This document shows, piece after piece, positions 9,057 to 18,105 of a stretch of 42,423 nucleotides of DNA. The stretch is from Mojavia pulchra JT2-VF2 (GTDB lineage: Bacteria; Cyanobacteriota; Cyanobacteriia; Cyanobacteriales; Nostocaceae): assembly GCA_019359325.1 (NCBI GenBank), contig JAHHHN010000039.1, positions 1 to 42,423 of the forward strand, read 5' to 3'. Each line of letters opens with the position of its first letter. The first letter of the stretch is position 1. A program made the position numbers and the translations under genes. The notes beneath the pieces were generated by a model. It did no database searches. It saw only the letters and a program-made list of their open reading frames with translations, and was not told where the DNA came from.

Positions 9057-10460
9057 TTGAATTGTAATAACACTGTGGAAGAATTAAACCAAAAACAATC
9101 ATGGGCTGAACGGGCATTACTACTAACAATCGGTCTAGGGGCGATGCTAGCACCCTTAAACTCGACCATGATTGCGGTAGCTTTACCTCGTTTAATTGCC
9201 ACCTTTGATACTACTGTGACGGCGGCTAGTTGGCTGGTAACTACTTATTTAATTGCGATGGCTGCGCTACAACCAGTAGCAGGTAAATTAGGCGATCGCA
9301 TCGGTAGGCGCGGCTTAATTTTAGGTGGTTTTATTTGCTTTGGGGTGGTATCAATCGGCGCGGCGGTAGCACCAAATTTACCGACATTAATTTTCTTTCG
9401 GTTGTTGCAAGCAATTTCTGGAGCGATCGCTATTCCTAATGGTACTGCTTTAGTGCGGGAAGTTGTTCCCGCCCATCGTCGGGCTACGAGTTTTGGGTTA
9501 ATCAGTGCGTTGATATCTTTAGCTGCTGCAATTGGCCCTCCCTTGGGTGGTTTATTAGTGCAATTAGCTGGCTGGCAAGCGATTTTCTATATCAACATTC
9601 CCCTAGTTGTAGCCGCAGTTAGCTTAGGTTGGTGGACAATTCCGGCACATGGGGTAGAAAGTAGCAGGCAATCATTTGACTTCATCGGTGCGCTATTACT
9701 AGCAATGGCATTATCGGGAATTGCTGCCATTTTTACCCAAAGTCGCCATAGCTCTACCTTAGTGCCAAACTCGATTAACTTAATTTTAGTAGTAGGATTG
9801 ATTATTGTATTCTTGTGGCATGAATTACGCCATCGCGATCCGGTGATTCAAATTCGTTTCTTCCGGCATCGAGTCTTTGCTGCGGCGAATGGGGCAGTTG
9901 GTTTAAGTAACTTAGCAATGTATGTCACTATTCTTGCCTTACCTCAGCTATTAACTCAACAGGGCAGTTGGAATGACTTTCAAGTGGGATTGGTGCTGTC
10001 TGCGCTCTCTGGAACCTTAATCATCAGTTCACCTTTTGGTGGCCGCTTGGCAGATCAATTTGGTCGTCGTTGGCCGACAGTTGCCGGTTTAGCTTTATTA
10101 ACTATTGGTTTTGTACCATTAGCTATTACTGCCGGAAAAATCAGCCTTTTACCTTTAATTGTTTGCTTGGCAATAGCTGGGACGGGGCTAGGTGTTTCTA
10201 TGACTGGGTTGCAAACATCGGCTATTGAAGCATTACCACCACAAGAAGCTGGGGTTGCGGCTGGAGTATTCTCAACAAGTCGTTACTTGGGTAGTATTGT
10301 GGGATCGAGTTTACTTGCTAGTTTACTTAAGTCAGCCTCAGGTGAAGATAGTAGATTTGGGGCGGTATTTTTATTAGTAGCGAGCGCTGCTTTCGTTTCA
10401 TTTTTAGTTAGTTTTGGTTTACAAAGCAGAGTAGTTCTAGCTAATCACCAAGAAAGCTAA
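9057..10460 (+). CDS. MFS transporter, DHA2 (EmrB/QacA-like) drug exporter
   Basis: A 467-aa integral membrane protein with about 14 hydrophobic segments. It has the DHA2 signatures: motif C-like PNGTALVREVVPAHRRATSFG and IGPPLGG, motif A as GKLGDRIGRRGLI between helices 2 and 3, and a repeated motif A, GGRLADQFGRRWP, in the second half. Substrates of this group are lipophilic drugs and siderophore-like molecules, exported with proton import. The start is TTG at 9057 or GTG at 9075; both keep the soluble N-terminal 15-20 residues. It lies 144 bases behind the split phosphotransferase on the same strand and probably belongs to the same unit. Confidence 0.85.
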   Translation: MNCNNTVEELNQKQSWAERALLLTIGLGAMLAPLNSTMIAVALPRLIATFDTTVTAASWLVTTYLIAMAALQPVAGKLGDRIGRRGLILGGFICFGVVSIGAAVAPNLPTLIFFRLLQAISGAIAIPNGTALVREVVPAHRRATSFGLISALISLAAAIGPPLGGLLVQLAGWQAIFYINIPLVVAAVSLGWWTIPAHGVESSRQSFDFIGALLLAMALSGIAAIFTQSRHSSTLVPNSINLILVVGLIIVFLWHELRHRDPVIQIRFFRHRVFAAANGAVGLSNLAMYVTILALPQLLTQQGSWNDFQVGLVLSALSGTLIISSPFGGRLADQFGRRWPTVAGLALLTIGFVPLAITAGKISLLPLIVCLAIAGTGLGVSMTGLQTSAIEALPPQEAGVAAGVFSTSRYLGSIVGSSLLASLLKSASGEDSRFGAVFLLVASAAFVSFLVSFGLQSRVVLANHQES

Positions 10461-10891
10461 ACTTTGCCTAAACCTTAAAAGGGTGGTTACCAAGTTACGG
10501 TTACTGTTGGCGAATGTAGTATATGACTGTAACTTCAAGTATTACGTAGTCAAAATCCTACAATTAAAATCGTTTGAATTTCCTCATACTTGTAGTTTCC
10601 TCATACTTGTAGCTTTGATAAACCAGTTTCGCAGAATAGCGCTTTCCGCCCCTCACGGGGATCTGGGCGATTATCTATAAATTTTTGTAGTTCTGTAGTT
10701 CTGCGATTGCCCTTGTAAATGCTGGTTTATCATTGTTAGCTCTTAGACAGATTTTACCTCCGTATTATCTCTTAGGCTTTTTCAAAAATTAAATATGATT
10801 CTATAAAATCTTATGTTATGTCTTTAACACTAAGCTCTTCCAACTAAAGAGAACACTCGGTCATCTAGAACCCAAGAAGCAAGGTGGGACA
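10461..10891. other. intergenic gap with short tandem repeat
   Basis: About 430 bases without a supported gene. It holds a perfect 17-base tandem duplication (unit TTTCCTCATACTTGTAG at 10579-10595 and 10596-10612) and a GC-rich stretch near 10640 (CGCCCCTCACGGGGATC) that looks like a short hairpin. The last 30 bases carry the ribosome binding site of the next small gene. Otherwise AT-rich and featureless. Confidence 0.5.
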
Positions 10892-11158
10892 ATGAAAGGT
10901 AAATTGGATGAGTACGGTAGTGAATTAGCCGAAATGGTTAAAAGCCATCCAGACGCAACTTTATCAGAATACTGCGAGTATTTTGGAGAAAAGAATAAAG
11001 TTGTTGTGGCAGCACTTAACCCAGAAGAATCTATCGCATACCTTCGCTTAACTAGCATCAAGGACGAATCAGTTTTAGTGGTCACACACTTGAAAGACCC
11101 AATCATGGATGAGGTCGTCAATGTCCATAACAACGATGATATAACCCTTTTTAGGTAG
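10892..11158 (+). CDS. small protein with IS630-like N-terminus, 88 aa
   Basis: A strong ribosome binding site (AAGGTGGGA, about 4 bases before ATG 10892) supports translation. Residues 1-32 (EYGSELAEMVKSHPDATLSEYCEYFGE) resemble the N-terminal helix-turn-helix of IS630-family transposases. The rest (AALNPEESIAYLRL, VLVVTHLKDPIMDEVV) has no transposase catalytic motif that I recognise. It may be a truncated transposase joined to other sequence, or a short unrelated gene. It ends 13 bases before the IS5-family element. Confidence 0.4.
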   Translation: MKGKLDEYGSELAEMVKSHPDATLSEYCEYFGEKNKVVVAALNPEESIAYLRLTSIKDESVLVVTHLKDPIMDEVVNVHNNDDITLFR

Positions 11159-11244
11159 TCAACAGCCAAGAGGCGTTGTTGCGTGAATAGGCAAAATGGT
11201 AAATTTTACCTATCACCAATGTTTTCTAGCCGCCTAGCCCAACG

Positions 11245-11637
11245 ATGAAGACGAAAGCCCAGTATAAAGTTAAAAATTGGAACGCTTACGATGCAGCATT
11301 AAAGCTTCGAGGCAGTATAACCTTCTGGGTAAACGAAGAGATAATAGAGCAGTGGCGCAACCAGCAGAAAACTGGGAAAAAAGGAGCATCGAATTATTAT
11401 AGTGACGTGGCGATCGCCACTATGGGAACAGTTCAATCGGTGTTTCATTTACCAGGGCGACAAGCAGAGGGGTTTTTAGAATCGCTGTTCACGCTCATGG
11501 GAATTGAGCTAGAAGTCCCAGACCATTCAACGCTATCTCGTCATTTAAGCAAGTTGTCGGTGAAACTACCTGTAGTGCCAAAAGATGAGGCTGTCCATGT
11601 AGTAGTGGATTCAACGCTTTGTGAAAGTGTATGGTGA
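11245..11637 (+). CDS. IS5-family transposase, N-terminal frame
   Basis: Residues 1-130 hold the N-terminal region of the transposase (YKVKNWNAYDAALKLRGSI, an HTH-like TLSRHLSKL, and HVVVDST with the first catalytic Asp). The frame then runs out as LCESVW at 11637. The continuation is in the +1 frame (next entry): between ACG of the Ser-Thr codons and the AAA of the Lys codon there are seven bases where six are expected. Either this is a one-base insertion that killed the gene, or a frameshift site. The sequence offers no classical slippery A-run, so a mutation is more likely. Confidence 0.75.
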   Translation: MKTKAQYKVKNWNAYDAALKLRGSITFWVNEEIIEQWRNQQKTGKKGASNYYSDVAIATMGTVQSVFHLPGRQAEGFLESLFTLMGIELEVPDHSTLSRHLSKLSVKLPVVPKDEAVHVVVDSTLCESVW

Positions 11638-12187
11638 AGGTGAATGGAAAGTCCGCACACATGGAGTAGGTAAAAGACGCACATGGCGCAAGTTGCATTT
11701 AGGAGTTGATGAGGGGAGTGGCGAAATCCTGGGTGCAGTGGTGACTACTAATGATATGGCTGATTGCGAGGTACTGCCTGACATATTGGAGCAGATTGAT
11801 CAACCGATAGAGCAAGTGTCCGGGGATGGTGGCTATGACACAAAAGGTTGTTATGACACCATTTCACAACACGGGGCGAGAGCGATAATTCCACCACGCA
11901 GCAACGCCAAAATTCAACTTCCCTCAAACACTCAAGCACTGCCGTATCCCAGGGATGAGAATCTGCGTCGAATACATCAAGTTGGACGCAAGCAATGGAA
12001 ACTTGAGAGCGGGTATCATCGCCGTTCTTTGTCTGAGACTGCTATATTTCGGCTCAAGATCATTTTTGGTGGCAAGTTAAGACGACGCTTTTTTGACAAT
12101 CAAGCTGTCGAGTTATTTTTACAATGTGCTGCCCTGAATCGCATGATCCAGTTAGGTAAGCCTGACTCTTATAAAGTCGAAGGCTAA
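11621..12187 (+). CDS. IS5-family transposase, catalytic C-terminal frame
   Basis: This frame carries KVYGEGEWKVRTHG, KLHLGVDEGSGEI, the second catalytic Asp in SGDGGYDTKGCYD and the catalytic Glu in RSLSETAIFRLK, then FFDNQAVELFLQCAALNRM. With the Asp in the upstream frame, the DDE triad is complete in the DNA but divided between frames. It overlaps the N-terminal frame by 17 bases. Probably not translated on its own, because its first ATG lies within the coding sequence without a ribosome binding site. Confidence 0.75.
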   Translation: MKVYGEGEWKVRTHGVGKRRTWRKLHLGVDEGSGEILGAVVTTNDMADCEVLPDILEQIDQPIEQVSGDGGYDTKGCYDTISQHGARAIIPPRSNAKIQLPSNTQALPYPRDENLRRIHQVGRKQWKLESGYHRRSLSETAIFRLKIIFGGKLRRRFFDNQAVELFLQCAALNRMIQLGKPDSYKVEG

Positions 12188-12297
12188 TTCCTATCCTGAC
12201 TTCGGATTGGAGTGTCCTTTTTTCCTTTCATGCAACAAAGCCATTCGCAATTAATAAAGGCAATTTGTACAAGGGTTTGTTAATCAACAAGTTCTGT

Positions 12298-13344
12298 TTA
12301 GATTAATTCTAATAACATCTGTTCTAAAATATCTTGCAGTAGTTCTTCCTCAGAGGGATGCAGAGAAACTGGCCCAGCAAGAAATTCTTGAATAGTCAGT
12401 TTCTGCTGTTGAAAATCTTTGACAAAATCCCGAATTTGAGAAACAGCTTGAATTTGAGATTCGATTGCTTCAACCATTCCGGCTACAGCATCAATACCTT
12501 GTTTTGCTGCTTTGCGGGAACTAGCAACCATTGCTCCTTCTGGAGTATTTTTTGCTTTACGGAGTTCCTGTTTTAAATTTTCATATTGAGCCAAAAGGAT
12601 TTGATTTTGCTGTTCTATATGGCGACATTTGCGAGTTAAATCATCTTCATTATTGAGATCGACAGCTTCCCCAACTTGTTGACGAGATTCAATTTCTAGC
12701 AACCTTGCCAAATCTCCTTCTTGGTAGGCAATATTTATCTCCTGCATAATTTGGGTATGATATTTTTGTGTTTCGCTATCAGGTGCCTTATCGGGGTGAA
12801 AGATTTCAGCTAACCGCAAAAATGTGGAGCGAATTTTTTGTTGTGTCTCGGTTCTAGCCCCAGCCCCAAGTGAGGTAGTATCAGGTGCTTGCCACTGTTG
12901 ATTTTGATGAGGATTTTCGGGAGCTTGAGCGGAGAAATCTTATTCTGTAGGGTCAAACTCTTCGTTTGGCTCTGCGTGAAATTGGCTTGCGTCGGGTTTG
13001 ATGCTGATAATTCCGGCAAACTGTAGTTGACGATAAACTGCTTGTATCTTTTTGAGAGTTTGTTTACCAAATTTTCTAGTAGTAAAGATAGTTTCAAACA
13101 AAGCGTGAATTTCTTGGTCGAGTTGGGCGATTTTTTGGAAGCTCTTAGTAGTTTGATGTACTACATCTGTGGCTAAAGAACGCGTCCTTTCGACAAAGTT
13201 ATTTAGTTCAGTCCGCTTTTTCTTAATCTGCTTGAGGATGGATTGGTGTTGTTTTTCTAAAAATTCTAAACGCAGATGTAATTCGGAAAGAGCCAGTCCG
13301 GTTGCAACCGTAGAAGGGGATGAAGATGTGGTGGTTCGAGGCAT
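12298..13344 (-). pseudogene. J-domain (DnaJ-like) protein interrupted by an in-frame stop
   Basis: Two minus-strand frames (12940-13344 and 12298-12819) are in the same phase, separated only by a TAA at 12940-12942. Translating through it gives one protein of about 347 aa: a Ser/Thr-rich start, a coiled-coil-like section (LRLEFLEKQHQSILKQIKKK), a Gln-rich linker, a J-domain segment TQQKIRSTFLRLAEIFHPDKA with the HPD motif that stimulates Hsp70, and a long acidic, coiled C-terminal part. The phase and codon use on both sides of the TAA are unbroken, so a recent nonsense mutation is the simplest reading. The alternative is that two separate genes are expressed. The start ATG at 13344 (MPRTTTSS) is preferred over the hydrophobic upstream extension. 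Confidence 0.7.
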
Positions 13345-13484
13345 AGAAAATTTATGCTGTTTCCAAGGTGAAAAGAATGATAAAGATACAAGCATCTCAT
13401 TGATAATACACGAATAGATAAATCTTGGAACTAGGGCGGGTTATTGGGTAAAAGTTTCACTCTTAGAACAAGAGCGCTCGCTAC

Positions 13485-13516
13485 ATAAAAATCTAGTCCT
13501 GAGATGAGATTTTTAT
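13485..13516. promoter_or_regulatory. perfect 10-base inverted repeat upstream of sigma-like gene
   Basis: ATAAAAATCT (13485-13494) and AGATTTTTAT (13507-13516) are exact reverse complements around a 12-base spacer. The element lies about 60 bases before the sigma-like gene and could be an operator or a weak AT-rich hairpin. The role is inferred from position only. Confidence 0.35.
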
Positions 13517-13574
13517 CAGCGTATTTGATTTATAATTTTGAATTCGTCTAATTTGGGAGAAGCTCAAAAGTTGT

Positions 13575-14075
13575 ATGTTCAGCCTAAGTTCCGATCTGGT
13601 GCGCGTCTATCTGCAAGAAATTGGTCAGTTTCCGTTATTAACCTCTGACCAAGAAATAAATTATGGCAGACAGGTACAACAATTGATTGCCGTCGAGCAG
13701 CAACAGCAGCAGTTAAGTCAACAATTGAATCGCCAACCCACACCCTTTGAACTAGCCAATTTTGTCAATAAAAGCGAAATTGAAGTAAATCAAATCTTCC
13801 AGCAAGGTCAGCGAGCCAAGCAAAAGATGATTACCGCTAACCTGCGGTTGGTGGTGTCCATCGCTAAAAAATACCAGCGTCGCAATCTGGAATTTTTGGA
13901 TTTGGTTCAAGAAGGAGCAATTGGTTTACAAAGAGGGATAGAGAAGTTTGACCCCAATCGAGGCTACAAATTGTCAACTTACGCCTACTGGTGGATTAGC
14001 CAAGCAATCTCCAGAGTGAATGGTGTAGCCTGCTATTTTGATTTTAATAATCTAGAGGTAGATGATGAACATTAA
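13575..14075 (+). pseudogene. truncated group 2 sigma-70 factor
   Basis: The 166-aa product begins like a cyanobacterial group 2 sigma factor: [21 protein letters not shown] (region 1.2), then [21 protein letters not shown] (2.1), [22 protein letters not shown] (2.2) and [18 protein letters not shown] (2.3-2.4). At about residue 147 homology stops and a 19-residue unrelated tail follows. Regions 3 and 4, needed for -35 recognition, are missing; full members have around 310 aa. WWISQ has Ser where WWIRQ is usual. It probably cannot direct transcription alone, though it could still bind core polymerase. Its end overlaps the start of the GNAT gene. Confidence 0.7.
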
Positions 14076-14523
14076 TTATCACAAAGCCGCACTTTGCGAT
14101 CTAAATCTTGTTTTGGAACTGGTTGAGGAGTTTCATGAAACCGAAAACTTACCATTTGATAAAAATAGCGATCGCCATGTACTCATACAATTTTTGAGTA
14201 ATGACTTTTTTGGACAAACATGGCTGATTAGGCAAGAGAATGAGGTCATTGGTTATATTGTTTTGACGCTAGGGTACAGCCTAGAATACAGAGGTAGAGA
14301 TGCTTTTATAGATGAATTTTATCTTCGTCCAAAGCATCGAGGACAAGGGATTGGTACGCAGACTTTGATGTTTGCAGAGGAGATTTGCTATAGTCTAGGA
14401 GTTCAAGCCCTTCATCTAGAGGTTGATTTTGAAAATCCAAAAGCCCAACGCCTTTATCATCGAATTGGCTATCAAAAACATGAGCGTTTTCTAATGACAA
14501 AGCTCCTGAATGGAGAAGCTTAA
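14065..14523 (+). CDS. GNAT-family N-acetyltransferase
   Basis: A 152-aa protein with the GNAT fold: N-terminal [11 protein letters not shown]-like helix (here [20 protein letters not shown]), strand [31 protein letters not shown], whose RGQGIG loop binds acetyl-CoA, and [21 protein letters not shown]. The acceptor substrate is not predictable. The ATG at 14065 has GAGGT about five bases upstream, which decides it over 14062. It overlaps the end of the truncated sigma gene by 11 bases, so the two may be co-transcribed. Confidence 0.85.
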   Translation: MNINYHKAALCDLNLVLELVEEFHETENLPFDKNSDRHVLIQFLSNDFFGQTWLIRQENEVIGYIVLTLGYSLEYRGRDAFIDEFYLRPKHRGQGIGTQTLMFAEEICYSLGVQALHLEVDFENPKAQRLYHRIGYQKHERFLMTKLLNGEA

Positions 14524-14835
14524 AGAAGAATTCAGCTATTTACCAATTCTGGAGCAGAGCCGGAATTTCCGAAGCTCAGGTCAGAATCAATTTATTTGCT
14601 TTTCCGGTCAAAATAGTTTGAGCAGCTAAAGATTCCGCATTCAAATATTTATGATTATATTTTGTTTACATTTAATTTCCGCTTGAGAAGGCTCCCTACT
14701 CCGTCAAAACTAATTATCAACATAACTATGCTAAAGTTTGGCTCAGGGATAGCCTGTCCAGAAACAACTTGAAGAGAAGATTTGTAATTGGATATCGAAT
14801 GAGTAATTGTCGAGTTGAGGGATCATATAAATCAA
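14524..14835. other. intergenic gap, nothing recognised
   Basis: About 310 bases between convergent genes, AT-rich, without an open frame, repeat or clear terminator hairpin that I can support. Confidence 0.5.
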
Positions 14836-16098
14836 TTACTCCCGGAAAGCTAAAATTTGGTCTGCGGCTCGCTGTCCACTACGAATAGCTCCTTCCATAT
14901 ATCCACAATATTCAACCTCAGCCGTATGTTCTCCTGCAAAAATGACTCGTCCAGCAAAGTACGGTAACTTAGAACGCCAGTTTTTCAAGTCACCAGGGGC
15001 AAAGTAGCAGTAAGATCCCCGTGACCAAGGATCTGCACCCCAGTCATGGGTTGCGCTAGCACTCGCACTAGGGGCATTTGGATAAAGTGTGGATATTGTT
15101 TTTTGTGCTAACTCAACGTCAAATTCAGTTACATTTCGGCTTGGTTTACCACTACTTGTATAAGCAAGAATTCCCGCTTCACCTGGCTGGGTTAAAGTAG
15201 ATTCCCAGATAGTTTGATAAGGTGTGTCTGTCACTAGTATGCCAAAACTGGATGGTTGCCAAAAACGCTTGGGGTACTGAAGTAAGGTTTTAACTGAGAC
15301 CCCATAAGGTAAGTAGGAGATCGCTTCTCGTTGTGCCTGTGTTAGCCCAACTTCAATAGATAAATGCCGCAATACACTCCAGGGAACTGTGACCACAATC
15401 GAGTCACTCAATACTTCAACTTGTTGTCCTTGGAGAGTTTTAAGACTTACGCTCAAGGCTTGTTGTTTCTGCCCAATCCGCACTATTGGTGTGTTTAGAT
15501 GAATGCGCTCACCTAAAAAACGAGCAAATGCGCTAGTTAGTTGAGTATTGCCACCGCGAATCCGAAGAGTCCGATCGCCAGAAGTACCACTGTAAGCAAA
15601 AAAGCCAGCTCCTATTGCATCTGGATCTGCTGTATACAGCCCATAGGATTGCTGACTAATCACTTTGTGGGCAAATGGAGTAATCGAATTTGCTGCCAAC
15701 CACTGGGCTAATGTTTGCTCAGGGTCGGCACGCTGTTCTAATAATTGGTCTAACTGCTCATACGCATCATTTAAAGAAACTTGCTGTTGAGAAGAAAGCG
15801 TTTTTTGAGTCGAGAAAATTCCATCTATGTAATAGCCAAGGTCATCTGGAAATTTCAAGGCAGGCTCAAGTGTGAGGTTGAATTGAGCGGCATAAGACAT
15901 TAGTGCTGTGTGATCTTCATCGACAAACTCTGCGCCCAATTCACCATGTTGCTCGGCTTCCAAGAATACAGTTTTTACTCGCCCGCCTACTCGATTGCGG
16001 GCTTCAAATACTTGCACATCAAACCCAGCACGAGTCAGTTCATAAGCAGCTGTTAGCCCTGCCAAACCAGCCCCAACTATAATTACACGTTCGCTCAT
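14836..16098 (-). CDS. flavin-containing amine oxidase (FAD-dependent)
   Basis: The 420-aa protein starts with the Rossmann dinucleotide motif VIIVGAGLAGLTAAYEL and the FAD-ribose Glu in VFEARNRVGGRV. GELGAEFVDEDH, the central RIRGGNTQLTSAFA and the C-terminal FAD motif VIFAGEHTAEVEYCGYMEGA follow. These are standard features of the monoamine/L-amino-acid oxidase group, which oxidises primary or secondary amines with oxygen to aldehyde or keto acid, ammonia and hydrogen peroxide. The substrate cannot be told. No signal peptide. The ATG at 16098 (MSERVI) is preferred over GTG at 16104. It stands alone. Confidence 0.85.
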   Translation of the reverse strand: MSERVIIVGAGLAGLTAAYELTRAGFDVQVFEARNRVGGRVKTVFLEAEQHGELGAEFVDEDHTALMSYAAQFNLTLEPALKFPDDLGYYIDGIFSTQKTLSSQQQVSLNDAYEQLDQLLEQRADPEQTLAQWLAANSITPFAHKVISQQSYGLYTADPDAIGAGFFAYSGTSGDRTLRIRGGNTQLTSAFARFLGERIHLNTPIVRIGQKQQALSVSLKTLQGQQVEVLSDSIVVTVPWSVLRHLSIEVGLTQAQREAISYLPYGVSVKTLLQYPKRFWQPSSFGILVTDTPYQTIWESTLTQPGEAGILAYTSSGKPSRNVTEFDVELAQKTISTLYPNAPSASASATHDWGADPWSRGSYCYFAPGDLKNWRSKLPYFAGRVIFAGEHTAEVEYCGYMEGAIRSGQRAADQILAFRE

Positions 16099-16462
16099 TA
16101 GCACTCGTTCAACTACTGCATACCATCAGCTAAAATAAGCCAATTGTTTTCAAGTTTTAAGCATTAGCCTAAAATTTTGTCTTGGTGGCTTAATTCCTGC
16201 CCATAATCGCATACTAGGTTAACTGTCTCTTCTATCTACTGGAGTGTTATTCGACTAGAAGCATTTCACCGAGTCAGCCTTGTAAACGCAGAACTGAAAC
16301 GAGCGTTTTTCTCACGTATACAAAAAACCTACACCTGGGTAGCAAAGGTAACACCAACTATCCAGTCTCCGAATATCAATTCCAAAACGCTTGACCATAC
16401 ATCATTTTATCAAATTTTCAAACTGCACAATGGGGGTACGAATGCCGTTTTCAGATCGAAAA
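16099..16462. other. upstream gap of the amine oxidase gene, nothing recognised
   Basis: About 360 bases without a gene. It should hold the promoter of the minus-strand amine oxidase gene, but I cannot point to definite -10 or -35 boxes. Confidence 0.4.
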
Positions 16463-16602
16463 TTACCCTACCCACTCCACCCAATCGGGAGCTACAGCCA
16501 CCAATTGACCAAACATCTGTGGTTGGTTTTCTTCTATCTCCACCATCACTCCGGGGAATTCATCACTCGTGAGGCGGGAGAGAAACTCTTTGACAGATGA
16601 AT
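16463..16602 (-). pseudogene. CyRepA1-tail relic (copy 3)
   Basis: Only the last 45 or so codons remain: SVKEFLSRLTSDEFPGVM, then EENQPQMFGQLVAVAPDWVEW, ending in TAA at 16463-16465. The frame is open, but there is no start and no upstream domain. Same strand as all other copies. Confidence 0.75.
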
Positions 16603-16705
16603 TATTTAGGCTCATCTAAAAAGAAATTACTTTGCGCTTGCAAACAAATTTTCACTGTGTATTTGACGGTAACTACAAGTGTTAAAGATGAGTATAAAAG
16701 CGTGA

Positions 16706-17680
16706 CTAAGCGTTTTTGAAGCGAGCGCGATCGTGTATTTCATCAAAGTCAATGATTGGCCCCTTCGGTACAATTTGATTTGGATTGATCTCAGTCATAC
16801 TCATGTAATAAGCACGCTTTGTATAGTCTAGATTGCATGTTACTTTAAACCCAGGATGCTGATATAAATCCTTGAGATAATTCCAGAGGTTGGGATAGTC
16901 GAGAATGCGCCGCAAATTACACTTAAAGTGACCATAGTATACCGAATCAAAGCGATACAGGGTAGTAAACATACAAATATCGGCTTCCGTCAGTTGATGA
17001 CCACATAGATATCGCTGTTTGCTCAAAACAGTTTCCCAATAATCTAAATTCTCGAATAGTTCAGTGACTGCATCCTCATAAGCTGCTTGCTTAGTTGCAA
17101 AACCACAGCGATAGACACCAGCATTAATTGGCAGATAAATCGCATTGATCGTTTCATCAATCTGACGTTGTAAGTTGCGTGGGTATAAGTCTAATTTCTG
17201 TGTTGCTATAGAAGCAAACTCCACGTCAAACATCCGAATGATTTCAAGAGATTCATTGTTGACAATTGTTTGAGTTTGCTTATCCCACAACACCGGAACC
17301 GTAACTCGTCCCGTATATAGCGGTTCGGCTTTGAGATAAATTTCTTGCAAATATTGAGCGTGATTTACCCAGTCAGGGATGGCTCCAGGCGCTTGAGTAA
17401 ACATCCATCCCTTGTCACTCATAATTGGATCGACAATAGAGATCGAGATCGCATCATTCAAGCCTTTAAGTTCTCGCATGATTAAGGTGCGATGTGCCCA
17501 CGGACAAGCCAAGGAAACGTAGAGGTGATAGCGTCCTGCTTCCGCCTTAAACCCACTGTTTCCATCGGCACTTACGCGTTTGTGAAATGTTGTTGGTCTC
17601 GGTTTACCATTAAAATCTAATTCAGTGTTATCAGTGTGATCAGTTGTCCATTGCCCTTGGATCATCATTCCTGATGGCAT
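16706..17680 (-). CDS. yqjG: glutathionyl-hydroquinone reductase (Xi-class glutathione transferase)
   Basis: A 324-aa protein of the YqjG/ECM4 family: an N-terminal thioredoxin-like domain with the catalytic cysteine in LYVSLACPWAHRT (Cys59), VTVPVLWDKQ, NNESLEIIRMFD, and an all-helical C-terminal domain with the family signatures INAGVYRCGFA, RYLCGHQLTEADI and FDSVYYGHFKCN. Such enzymes reduce glutathionyl-hydroquinones with glutathione in the cytoplasm. The length equals the family norm. The start is ATG 17680 or Met5 (17668). Single gene. Confidence 0.9.
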   Translation of the reverse strand: MPSGMMIQGQWTTDHTDNTELDFNGKPRPTTFHKRVSADGNSGFKAEAGRYHLYVSLACPWAHRTLIMRELKGLNDAISISIVDPIMSDKGWMFTQAPGAIPDWVNHAQYLQEIYLKAEPLYTGRVTVPVLWDKQTQTIVNNESLEIIRMFDVEFASIATQKLDLYPRNLQRQIDETINAIYLPINAGVYRCGFATKQAAYEDAVTELFENLDYWETVLSKQRYLCGHQLTEADICMFTTLYRFDSVYYGHFKCNLRRILDYPNLWNYLKDLYQHPGFKVTCNLDYTKRAYYMSMTEINPNQIVPKGPIIDFDEIHDRARFKNA

Positions 17681-17875
17681 AATTCCTTCCTAGCCCTACA
17701 AAAGAGCTAAATACAAAATTTATTGATTGAGAAATTTGGAAAATTACTTCAGGCTGATTCTTTTGTATTTCTGAAATTGATAAAGTTCTTAAAACTTGTT
17801 GACAAAAACGGCTGACAGTCAAGGAAATGAGTCTAAAGTTCCTGACTCTCGTGCGATCGCTCCTCAACGGGTGCA

Positions 17876-17956
17876 ACTCACCCCAATCACTTCCCCCAAT
17901 CGAGAGCCATCGCCACCAATTGACGAAATATCTGCGGCTGGGTCTGTGAAATAGTC
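17876..17956 (-). pseudogene. CyRepA1-tail relic (copy 4, very short)
   Basis: About 22 codons resemble the end of the tail: QPQIFRQLVAMALDWG, compare EPQMFGQLVAMAPDWV. Weakest of the copies, but it has the same orientation and lies in a gap with no other coding signal. Confidence 0.5.
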
Positions 17957-18105
17957 ATCTCACTAATGCGAAATTAAAAACATATCTACTGGACATTCGG
18001 AAATAGTCTTATTTGAATGGGTAGTATGTTGTATCGCTGTTGATTCAACTGATTTTCATGCAATTGAGAAGCCCAGTTGTACCAAATCATCTCACAAAGG
18101 ACTTT

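Larger units (their letters stand above)
11172..12242 (+). mobile_element. IS5-family insertion sequence, about 1.07 kb
   Basis: Imperfect terminal inverted repeats bound the element: GGCGTTGTTGCGTGAA at 11172 and, reading inward from 12242, GGCTTTGTTGCATGAA (14 of 16 identical). The ends and the length fit the IS5 family. Between them lies one transposase gene split over two frames. I see no convincing target duplication in the flanks. A decayed relative of its right part lies at 41589-41885. Confidence 0.75.

Noticed and set aside
10483-10680. Plus-strand frame of 65 codons after the MFS gene
   Set aside because: It covers the 17-base tandem repeat, has no ribosome binding site and no family similarity.
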